This document shows positions 17,128 through 24,765 of a DNA stretch of 64,000 nt, in pieces. The stretch is from WTJD01 sp964225175 (GTDB taxonomy: Bacteria > Pseudomonadota > Gammaproteobacteria > Xanthomonadales > SZUA-36): contig CAXQNK010000055.1 in the NCBI GenBank assembly GCA_964225175.1, forward strand, positions 3,755 to 67,754, given 5' to 3'. The notes under the pieces were generated by a model. That model saw only the letters and a program-made list of their open reading frames with translations, did not search any database and was not told the DNA's origin. The position numbers and the translations under genes are program-made. Every line of letters starts with the position of its first letter. Within the stretch, counting starts at the first letter, position 1.

Positions 17128-19605
17128 TCAGGCGGCTTCCGAGGGTCGGAGTGAGTCCGCGACCGACTCGCCGAGGCGCAATTTCTCGGCCTCAAATTCA
17201 TCGACTGCGATGATTTCCGTCACCAGTTCGGTGACTTCCATGAGCTGCGTGGCTTCGTCTTTCGTGATCACTCCGAGTGTGACTGCTTGCTCCAGCCTGG
17301 CTTCCCAGGTTATCGCATTCAGATGGCCGTGTCTTTCCGCCTTCAGCAGCTTGCGCTCCAAAGGCTCGACGGCGATGACTCTGGTGAGTGCGTCTTCCAT
17401 CACGCCAACAGGGTGGCCATGGGCGGCGGACGTGTATATGCCGCTGGTCAGGCGATCGCGGGTGGCGGAGGGTGACAACAAAAGTTGTGCGACACGGTGG
17501 CCCAGTCGATCGCTGGGTTCCCGCTCGCGGCGCCCGGTGGGAAAAATGACGACGTTCAGCAGAATCCGCATCATCCGGTTGGGGAAGTTATCCACGACCC
17601 CGCCGAGCGCGTTTTGCATCCTGTAAACGGCATCATGAAACGCCCATGCGAGGATGGGTTGGTCTGCAGAGGGCCGGTCCTGCGCCTCGTAACGTGCCAG
17701 CATCGCAGAGCAGATGTACAGCTGGCTCAGAACATCGCCCAGGCGGGCAGACAGGCGTTCTTTCTGCTTTAGTTTTCCGCCCAGCGTGAGCATGGCGATG
17801 TCAGAGGCAAATGCCATGGCGGCAGAATATCGAGTCAGCTTCCTGTAGTAGTTCGCCAGTCGCCGATCGTTGGGAACCGGCACTTTCGCAAGCCGACCCC
17901 GGCCGAGCCCGAGTACAAAACTGCGTACCGCGTTGCTGATACTGTAGCCGATATGGCCGAACAGTAAATAATCAAACTGCCTCAGCGCTTCGTCCGGATC
18001 TGACAGCCGGGAGGCTTGGATTTCCCTGAATACATAAGGATGGCAGCGTATGGCGCCCTGACCGAAAATCATCAGGCACCGCGTCATGATGTTGGCGCCT
18101 TCCACCGTAATCCAGATGGGTGCGCCCTGCCAGGCGCGCCCAAGATAGTTTTTCGGGCCAAGGATGATGCCTTTGCCGCCGTGCACATCCATCACATCCT
18201 TGATGATGTCGCGGGCCATTTCGGTCGCGTGGTACTTGGCAATTGCGGAAGGCACTGCGGGTTTTTCGCCGCGGTCGACAGCCGATGCCGTCATCCGCGA
18301 AAGTGCTGATATGGCATAAGTCTTGCCCGCAATTCTCGCGAGCGCCTCTTCGATGCCCTCAAACCGTCCGATGGGGAGGTTGAATTGTTTGCGAATACGC
18401 GCATAAGCACCTGTTGCCAGCACACCCATCTTGGCGCCCCCCGTTGAGGAAGACGGCAACGTGATGCCACGGCCAACCGAAAGTTGCTGCACCATCATTC
18501 GCCAACCCTGGCCGATATATTCCGGCCCGCCAATCAGGGCATCGAGCGGCAGGAAAACGTCCCTACCTCGAATGGGGCCGTTCTGGAAGGGGACGTTGAG
18601 GGGCATATGACGTGTGCCAATGTCCACCCCGGGAGTGTCGCGCGGCAGCAGGGCGAGGCTGATACCCAGTTCGCGTTGATCGCCCAAGAGGCCATCAGGA
18701 TCATAGAGCTTGACGGCCAGCCCGATGAGGGTCGCAACCGGTGCCAGCGTAATGTAGCGCTTGTCAAAATTAAGCCGCATTCCAAGGACTTCTTCGCCCT
18801 GGTATTCGCCGCGGCAAATGATTCCGTAGTCCGGAATGGACGTGGCATCGGATCCGGCCGTTGGTCCGGTCAGGCCGAAACAGGGGATCTCATCGCCGAC
18901 AGCAAGTCGAGGCAGGTAGTGGCTTTTCTGCTCATGCGTGCCGTAGTGGAGAATCATCTCAGCAGGGCCCAGCGAATTGGGGACGGCCACATTGCTGGCC
19001 GTAACCGCGCAGACAGAAGAGATTTTCTGCAGCACTGCCCGGTGTCCCATGGCGCTGAAACCCAATCCGCCGAATTCCTTGGGGATGATCATTCCAAAGA
19101 ATTTATTTTTTTTGCAAAACGCCCAGACTTCGGGCGGCATGTCAGCAAGATCATGGGTGATCTCCCACTCGCGTAACATTCCGCACAGCTCTTCTGCGGG
19201 GCCGTCGACGAAAGCCTGCTCCTCCTGTGTCAGCTCGAGATGACTTTGAGTGAGTAACTGCTGCCAGTCGGGTTTTCCAGAAAAGAGTTCACCCTCCCAG
19301 CCCACCGTGCCCGCCTCCATGGCGTCGCGTTCGGTCTCGGAAAGGTCCGGCAACATGCTCTGATACTGTTTCAGTACGGACGTACTGATCAATTGTCGAC
19401 GCCACGTCGGTACATTCAGCGGGACCAGGATGGCGGCGAGGACAATGCCGGTCACAATCAAACCAAAAAGCCCGGGCGTACCGTTGAGGGCCCAGAGGAG
19501 ATAAGTGGCAATCAATACAACGGTCCAGGTTATCAGCCGAGTGCGTTGAAAGGCGCAGACCAATGAAATGATCACGAGAGAGAGAATCATCAGAGCGCTC
19601 GTCAT
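17128..19605 (-). CDS. fadE: FadE-type acyl-CoA dehydrogenase
   Basis: Large membrane-associated acyl-CoA dehydrogenase that carries out the first oxidation of fatty-acid beta-oxidation, making trans-2-enoyl-CoA. At 825 residues it matches E. coli FadE (814) and not the 380-residue short dehydrogenases. Two hydrophobic segments at the N-terminus (about 4-45) are followed by the FadE signature regions: FFGMIIPKEFGGLGFSAMGH, LTGPTAGSDATSIPDYG, and DVMDVHGGKGIILGPKNYLG. A divergent TetR regulator with a palindrome between the genes suggests local control by fatty-acid supply. Confidence 0.95.
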   Translation of the reverse strand: MTSALMILSLVIISLVCAFQRTRLITWTVVLIATYLLWALNGTPGLFGLIVTGIVLAAILVPLNVPTWRRQLISTSVLKQYQSMLPDLSETERDAMEAGTVGWEGELFSGKPDWQQLLTQSHLELTQEEQAFVDGPAEELCGMLREWEITHDLADMPPEVWAFCKKNKFFGMIIPKEFGGLGFSAMGHRAVLQKISSVCAVTASNVAVPNSLGPAEMILHYGTHEQKSHYLPRLAVGDEIPCFGLTGPTAGSDATSIPDYGIICRGEYQGEEVLGMRLNFDKRYITLAPVATLIGLAVKLYDPDGLLGDQRELGISLALLPRDTPGVDIGTRHMPLNVPFQNGPIRGRDVFLPLDALIGGPEYIGQGWRMMVQQLSVGRGITLPSSSTGGAKMGVLATGAYARIRKQFNLPIGRFEGIEEALARIAGKTYAISALSRMTASAVDRGEKPAVPSAIAKYHATEMARDIIKDVMDVHGGKGIILGPKNYLGRAWQGAPIWITVEGANIMTRCLMIFGQGAIRCHPYVFREIQASRLSDPDEALRQFDYLLFGHIGYSISNAVRSFVLGLGRGRLAKVPVPNDRRLANYYRKLTRYSAAMAFASDIAMLTLGGKLKQKERLSARLGDVLSQLYICSAMLARYEAQDRPSADQPILAWAFHDAVYRMQNALGGVVDNFPNRMMRILLNVVIFPTGRREREPSDRLGHRVAQLLLSPSATRDRLTSGIYTSAAHGHPVGVMEDALTRVIAVEPLERKLLKAERHGHLNAITWEARLEQAVTLGVITKDEATQLMEVTELVTEIIAVDEFEAEKLRLGESVADSLRPSEAA

Positions 19606-19692
19606 GGGCCGTTTCCTCCTGATAGTCTGGCCATGGTTTGCCCGGTGGGCGGAAGATCTGAATCATCGCGCGGACATGCAAAATTCACATCC

Positions 19693-19712
19693 ACCATACG
19701 CTAGAGTATGGT
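19693..19712. promoter_or_regulatory. Candidate TetR operator between fadE and the tetR-like gene
   Basis: A perfect palindrome ACCATAC-GCTAGA-GTATGGT lies in the 228-base divergent interval, 88 bases before fadE and 121 before the regulator gene. Such a dyad is what a TetR-family dimer binds. Control of fadE from this site is inferred from the position. Confidence 0.5.
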
Positions 19713-19833
19713 ATCGCTTTTATAGCAAGTCAATCCCCCACAGATTGCCCGCGTTTGCCTCCAATTCGCCTGACACTGGAATGTCGGGCGTGGATTGATA
19801 ACAATAGCAATTCGGTGATGTCGAAAACCCCGC

Positions 19834-20421
19834 ATGATTCAGGCTGTTCACAGTAAGAAAATTCGCAGTAAAAAGTCCGCGGCGGACTGGGAGCAACAGG
19901 CCCTGGAAATGATCGCCGAAGAGGGCGTGCGCGCATTCGCGGTCGAGCCATTGGCGCGCCGAATGGGCATCACTAAGGGCAGCTTCTACTGGCATTTTGC
20001 CAATCGCGAAGCATTGCTGGAACAAGCGCTGGCGCGCTGGGAAGAGCATGACGCACGCAATCTCAACGCCGCTCTTGGCGCGATCGAGTCGCCGAGAGAC
20101 CGGTTGATCTCGTTTTTCAGACGAGTAGGCAGAGAGCGTTTGACACACAGGGTGTTCAGCGCGCTGTGCGCCGCAACGGATCATCCCCAGGTTGAGCCGT
20201 TTCTCGAGCGGGTCGCTGAACGGCGCATGCAGCACATCGCCAGGGCCTTCAATGAGCTCGGCTTGCCAGGGATTGAGGCGGAGCACCGTGCACGATTGAC
20301 TTACAGCGTCTACCTTGGCTTTTTGCAATTACAGCGCCAGCATCAAACGCCCAGCCAGAGCAGTGAGGCATTTGAGGCATATATTGAGCACGTGATTGCC
20401 ACCCTGATTCCGTCGGTCTGA
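19834..20421 (+). CDS. TetR/AcrR-family transcriptional regulator
   Basis: DNA-binding repressor of 195 residues. The N-terminal helix-turn-helix is clear at about 38-57 (LARRMGITKGSFYWHFANRE), the textbook TetR pattern. The C-terminal ligand domain is not diagnostic. It is divergent from fadE with a candidate operator between them, so it is probably a local repressor of fatty-acid degradation that responds to an acyl-CoA. The ligand is inferred from context only. Confidence 0.88.
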   Translation: MIQAVHSKKIRSKKSAADWEQQALEMIAEEGVRAFAVEPLARRMGITKGSFYWHFANREALLEQALARWEEHDARNLNAALGAIESPRDRLISFFRRVGRERLTHRVFSALCAATDHPQVEPFLERVAERRMQHIARAFNELGLPGIEAEHRARLTYSVYLGFLQLQRQHQTPSQSSEAFEAYIEHVIATLIPSV

Positions 20422-20543
20422 GCGTTTGGTGGTGGCATCCACGGTACGTTGAAATTGTAGATCGCAGGCGCTATTCTCCCGCCACTTTTCGGAGTGCGAC
20501 TTGACGTCGGTGAAGCGGGCTCATTTAAAGAGAGGAACTGATC

Positions 20544-22301
20544 GTGACCAGTCTCCAGCAACTTAAAGAATGGGTTGAGAGCATCGCAACGATGACCCAG
20601 CCCGACAAAATTCACTGGTGTACCGGTGACCGGGCTGAATATGATCAGTTGGTGGCGGAGATGCTCGAGTCAGGCCTGCTTCTTGAGCTCAACCAGGATA
20701 CGCACCCCGGTTGTTACCTGCACAGATCAGATCCGGGTGACGTTGCCCGGGTCGAGCACCTGACATTCGTTTGCACGCGGCAACGGGATGATGCGGGGCC
20801 AAACAACCATTGGATGGATCCGGATGAGGCGGAGCAGAAAATGGCTTCGCTCTTCGAGGGGTGCATGAAAGGCCGCACCATGTACGTCATTCCGTACTGC
20901 ATGGGCCCTATTGATTCACCCCTGGCACGTTGCGGGGTGGAAATCAGTGACAGCCCCTATGTCGCGATCAACATGCAAATGATGACCCGGATGGGTCGGG
21001 CGGCCTTGAATCGAATCGAACGCGAGGGCCAGTTTGTGCGGGGCCTGCACTCCATTGGCGAGTTGGACCCGGAACGTCGATTCATCATGCACTTCCCGGA
21101 ACGATTAATGATTCAGTCATATGGGTCGGGTTACGGCGGTAATGCCCTTTTGGGCAAGAAATGTCACGCCTTGCGTATTGCTTCCTACCAGGCGAGAACC
21201 GAGGGCTGGCTGGCCGAGCACATGCTCATTGTTGGGATTCAGAACCCGCATGGCGAGACCCGCTACGTGGCCGCTGCGTTCCCATCGGCCTGCGGGAAGA
21301 CAAATCTGGCCATGCTCATCCCACCGCCGGGCTACGAAGACTGGAAAGTCTGGACCATCGGTGATGATATCTGCTGGATGCGCCCGGGCGAGGATGGCCG
21401 GCTTTGGGCTATTAACCCGGAAGCGGGTTTCTTCGGTGTGGCCCCCGGGACAAGCGAATCGACCAACCCGAATGCGCTCGCCATGCTGAACGAGGACGCC
21501 ATATTCACCAATGTGGCCGAGACCGCGAATCATGAGCCCTGGTGGGAAGGCCTTCCCGAGGGCGAGCCGAGCCTCGATTGGCAAGGCCGGCCATACCGTC
21601 CCGAAAATGGCCCCGCTGCCCACCCGAATTCCCGCTTCACCGTGAGAACCGCGCAATGTCCCTCTTACTCCGTTGAGGCCGAGGCGCCGATGGGCGTGCC
21701 CATTTCCGCTATTGTCTTTGGTGGTCGCAGGCAGGGCCTCATCCCCTTGGTGATGGAAGCTGATTCATGGGACCACGGCGTGCTGATGGGCTCTGGTATG
21801 GCCTCTGAGACGACCGCGGCAGCTACCATGGAAGTGGGCGTCGTGCGTCGCGACCCTATGGCGATGAAGCCCTTTTGTGGGTATAACTTCGCGGACTATT
21901 GGCAGCACTGGCTGGAGATCGGCAAGGCACTCAGCAAGCCGCCGCCTATCTTCAACGTGAATTGGTTCCGCAAAGACGATAACGGAAAATTCATGTGGCC
22001 CGGTTTTGGGGAAAACATGCGGGTCCTGGAGTGGATCATCGAACGCGCCGAAGGCGATGCCGGGGTAGTGGAGACGCCGGTAGGCAATTTGCCTCAGCCT
22101 GGCGCAATCAACATCGACGGCCTGAAAGTTGACCTTGAAGACATGCGAGCGCTGCTTGCAATAGATCATGCAGGTTGGCTGGCAGAGTACGGCGAGATCA
22201 GGAAGTACCTCGAAACTTATGGCGACCGACTTCCTGGTGGACTCACCGAAGAACTCGATAGAGTCAACGCGAAGCTGCAGGCCACGGTCGGGGATCAATA
22301 G
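20544..22301 (+). CDS. pckG: Phosphoenolpyruvate carboxykinase (GTP)
   Basis: Converts oxaloacetate and GTP to PEP, CO2 and GDP, the entry step of gluconeogenesis. The start is a GTG at 20544 with an AGAGAGGA ribosome site. The 585 residues fit the GTP-dependent family. The nucleotide loop AFPSACGKTNLAM has the reactive cysteine at about residue 250. Other matches are GDDICWMR, SGYGGNALLGKKC and FCGYNFADYWQHWL. It stands alone between the TetR gene and the sigma-factor operon and, with tkt-gap-pgk elsewhere in the window, supports growth on fatty or amino acids. Confidence 0.96.
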   Translation: MTSLQQLKEWVESIATMTQPDKIHWCTGDRAEYDQLVAEMLESGLLLELNQDTHPGCYLHRSDPGDVARVEHLTFVCTRQRDDAGPNNHWMDPDEAEQKMASLFEGCMKGRTMYVIPYCMGPIDSPLARCGVEISDSPYVAINMQMMTRMGRAALNRIEREGQFVRGLHSIGELDPERRFIMHFPERLMIQSYGSGYGGNALLGKKCHALRIASYQARTEGWLAEHMLIVGIQNPHGETRYVAAAFPSACGKTNLAMLIPPPGYEDWKVWTIGDDICWMRPGEDGRLWAINPEAGFFGVAPGTSESTNPNALAMLNEDAIFTNVAETANHEPWWEGLPEGEPSLDWQGRPYRPENGPAAHPNSRFTVRTAQCPSYSVEAEAPMGVPISAIVFGGRRQGLIPLVMEADSWDHGVLMGSGMASETTAAATMEVGVVRRDPMAMKPFCGYNFADYWQHWLEIGKALSKPPPIFNVNWFRKDDNGKFMWPGFGENMRVLEWIIERAEGDAGVVETPVGNLPQPGAINIDGLKVDLEDMRALLAIDHAGWLAEYGEIRKYLETYGDRLPGGLTEELDRVNAKLQATVGDQ

Positions 22302-22425
22302 CCCCTGTGAAGGCTGCTTTTACAGGCGATCTCGAACGTCGACATTGCCGGATCGACGTCGCATCGCGCGTTTAAACCTCTGTGCTGCCCATGTTGTCTA
22401 AATACCCATGGGAGTTCAGTCAGCA

Positions 22426-22989
22426 ATGATCCAGCAACCCACAGAGCGCTCTGTAAAAGATCAGGAGGCGCAATGGGTCGAGGCTGCTCGAGCGGGCGAC
22501 TCGAGCGCTTTCGAGAAACTCTACCGCACCCATTGCGATCGGATCTATGCTTTGTGCTGGCGATTGTGCGGGGGTGATGCCGCCTTGGCGGAAGACCTCG
22601 TTCAGGACTCTTTCGTGCGAGCCTGGACAAAGCTCCAGCAGTTTCGTGGCGAGGCGAGATTCGGTACCTGGCTACACCGCCTTGCAGTTAACGTTACGCT
22701 CAGCGATCGTCGCATCCGCGTGCGACGCGTTCAGCGTGAGCAGCCATTCGAGGCTGCGGTGGAACGAACGGCGATTGGGGAGCGTGACAGTCCACAGGGT
22801 CTGAGGAGCGATCTCGAGCAAGCCGTAGCAGCCTTGCCGGAGCGAGCCCGCACGGTGCTTGTGCTGTTCGACGTTGAGGGTTATGGACATCAGGAGATCG
22901 CGGAAATCACGGGCATGGCTGTTGGTTCATCCAAGGCGCAACTGCATCGCGCCAGGAAGTTGGTGCGTGAGGCGCTGAGTCATGATTAA
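22426..22989 (+). CDS. ECF-type RNA polymerase sigma factor
   Basis: Extracytoplasmic-function sigma factor of about 187 residues. Region 2 includes FEKLYRTHCDRIYALCWRL and LAEDLVQDSFVRAWTKLQQFRG, and region 4 has the helix-turn-helix GYGHQEIAEITGMAVGSSKA. I prefer the ATG at 22426 because a GGGAG ribosome site precedes it. An ATG at 22408, which overlaps that site, would add six residues. Its last eight bases overlap the next gene, which encodes a membrane protein placed like an anti-sigma factor. It probably drives an envelope-stress regulon that may include its own operon. Confidence 0.92.
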   Translation: MIQQPTERSVKDQEAQWVEAARAGDSSAFEKLYRTHCDRIYALCWRLCGGDAALAEDLVQDSFVRAWTKLQQFRGEARFGTWLHRLAVNVTLSDRRIRVRRVQREQPFEAAVERTAIGERDSPQGLRSDLEQAVAALPERARTVLVLFDVEGYGHQEIAEITGMAVGSSKAQLHRARKLVREALSHD

Positions 22990-23536
22990 ACGAATCAAGG
23001 GGACAACTGACCGTCTGCGGATGTTTGATGCGCTTCCGCGAGCCCTGGCGCCGCAACGAGACCTCTGGCCGGATATCGAATCTAGATTAACTACGATGCC
23101 CAATTCACGGGAAGAGTATCCGGAAGCTGGCGTCAATCCTTGGCCTGCGATAGCGGTGGGTATCGCAATGGCATTTGTCGTCGGCGTGATTCTGGGTACC
23201 CGATTTGACGGATGGCCCCCCCCGCGAGATGAGCCTGCCGCCGTAAACTGGACCTGGTTGGGCGCCGTGAAGGCAGTGGAGAAAGAGTACCAGACGGCAT
23301 TCCAAACCCTGCTTCCGCTGGGCCAGGGAGAGTTGCCATTGGACGAGCACAGCACGCGAGAGATTGAACGGGGATGGACTGAGCTCCAGTTTGCCGAGCT
23401 ACAGTTACAGTCCGAATTGCGCAAGGACCCGGATAATCCATTCCTGTCGCAACATTGGCTCAAATTGCGAGAACAGCAGCTCCGATTCATGCGACAAGTC
23501 GCAGGAATCGGGCAATACCATCGGAGAGAGATATGA
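22982..23536 (+). CDS. Single-pass membrane protein, likely anti-sigma factor
   Basis: Protein of 184 residues with a cytoplasmic N-terminal 50 residues, one membrane helix at about 53-70 (WPAIAVGIAMAFVVGVILG) and a periplasmic helical C-terminal domain. It has no zinc-binding HxxxCxxC motif of ZAS anti-sigma factors. The assignment rests on position: it overlaps the sigma gene by eight bases and is followed by a cell-envelope protein with an ATGA overlap. A periplasmic helical domain of this kind recalls RseA or heavy-metal-type sensors, but I do not recognise the family. Confidence 0.6.
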   Translation: MIKRIKGTTDRLRMFDALPRALAPQRDLWPDIESRLTTMPNSREEYPEAGVNPWPAIAVGIAMAFVVGVILGTRFDGWPPPRDEPAAVNWTWLGAVKAVEKEYQTAFQTLLPLGQGELPLDEHSTREIERGWTELQFAELQLQSELRKDPDNPFLSQHWLKLREQQLRFMRQVAGIGQYHRREI

Positions 23537-24432
23537 AGATTGCGGCATCGGTTTGTGTGTCTATGGTGGTTCTTGGAATGGGTGCAGATAGTTGGGCGGA
23601 AACCGTCCTGGAGACCCTCAGCCTGAAGCCGGGCGGCATGATTGAGGTCAGTAATGTGGCTGGAATGGTTGAAGTCCAGGCATGGAGCGAGTCGAAGGTC
23701 GAGGTCAAGGGCGACCTGGGCGAGAATCAGGAACTGTCAATCGATCAGACAGCTTCCGGCGTTCGGTTGGAAGTGGTCAATCGTGGAGACGAGGATGATT
23801 TTGAAGATGCGGAACTCGCACTCAAGGTGCCCGAGTCGGCTCGACTGGTGATTGAAGTCGTCAGTGCAGACGTCACGGTATCGGGTCTGATGAGCGAAAG
23901 CATTGTGGTTGAGGCGGTCAGCGGTGACATAGAGATAGCGGCCCAAACGCGACGCCTCGAAATATCCTCTGTCAGCGGAGATCTTAAGTTTAACGGTGCC
24001 AGTGACAGGGCGGTGCTCGAGACGGTATCTGGAGACATCATCGCGCAAAAAGTCAAAACCGAAGTCAGCATCAGAACGGTTTCTGGTGATGCAACCTTTA
24101 CGGGTGCCGCTCTGGAACGCGCTCGGGCGGAGACTGTATCGGGCGACTTCACACTGGATATGGGTCTGACCTCAGGCGGACGACTGGTCGCCGAGGCTTT
24201 GAGCGGCGACATAACATTGAACCTGCCTTCCGCGCAGACCGGGGAGTTCAGGCTGCAAACATTTAGTGGCGACATTCGAAGTGAATTCGGGCCCAAGCAG
24301 GAATCACGGGGCGGGCCGGGCAGCAGCCTGCGCCACCAGGAAGGTGAAGGTGACGCTCTGATTCGCGTCGAGAGTTTCAGTGGCGACATTGAAATCACTA
24401 AGCGTTACATCTCCAGCGCTGGCGATTCCTGA
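23533..24432 (+). CDS. Secreted SGD-repeat protein (DUF4097-like)
   Basis: Exported protein of 299 residues; the ATG overlaps the stop of the preceding gene (ATGA). A signal peptide ends near SWA-ET (about residue 22). The body is built of short beta-strand repeats, about 20 residues apart, each with a variant of V-S-G-D: VSADV, VSGDI, VSGDL, VSGDI, VSGDA, VSGDF, LSGDI, FSGDI and FSGDI. This is the pattern of DUF4097 domains, which form a stacked beta-solenoid. Its role is unknown. In the sigma/anti-sigma operon it probably acts in the periplasm or at the cell surface. Confidence 0.85.
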   Translation: MKIAASVCVSMVVLGMGADSWAETVLETLSLKPGGMIEVSNVAGMVEVQAWSESKVEVKGDLGENQELSIDQTASGVRLEVVNRGDEDDFEDAELALKVPESARLVIEVVSADVTVSGLMSESIVVEAVSGDIEIAAQTRRLEISSVSGDLKFNGASDRAVLETVSGDIIAQKVKTEVSIRTVSGDATFTGAALERARAETVSGDFTLDMGLTSGGRLVAEALSGDITLNLPSAQTGEFRLQTFSGDIRSEFGPKQESRGGPGSSLRHQEGEGDALIRVESFSGDIEITKRYISSAGDS

Positions 24433-24436
24433 CCTA

Positions 24437-24485
24437 CATCTCACCCCAAATGGTCTCCGCCCCCTCAGACAGTTGGGGTGAGATG
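24437..24485. repeat. Perfect 13-bp inverted repeat
   Basis: CATCTCACCCCAA (24437-24449) is repeated in inverse at 24473-24485 around a 23-base spacer, seven bases after the SGD-repeat gene. No T run follows on either side. It may act as a weak terminator, a 3' stabilising hairpin, or a short dispersed repeat. Confidence 0.7.
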
Positions 24486-24566
24486 ACGTGCAAACAGACC
24501 CTGTGGCACATATTTCCGCTCGTCACTGTGATGCCGTGGCCTGAAAGATTTTTTGGGTCGCGGGTA

Positions 24567-24595
24567 TTTCAATCGGGGGGCAATATTGCTAGTAT
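24567..24595 (+). promoter_or_regulatory. Weak candidate promoter for the large TonB-dependent receptor
   Basis: TTTCAA (24567-24572) and TAGTAT (24590-24595) are 17 bases apart, matching sigma-70 in 3 and 4 of 6 positions. A start here would give a leader of about 165 bases before the receptor ATG. The rest of the 24486-24765 interval shows no gene, only a short palindrome gcggaattccgc near 24686. Confidence 0.3.
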
Positions 24596-24765
24596 GCAAA
24601 GCGTTAAGTGTTTGTTAAGCCGGTAACACGCCTGGAGACGGGCAGCCCGTTGCGTGGATTTTTCGCGTCTGGGGGCCAGAAAAGCGGAATTCCGCTCCTT
24701 CTGTCGGCGCGAAACTGTTAGAACATTTGCACTTTTAATTTGGTGATGTGTGGAGAACCAACACT

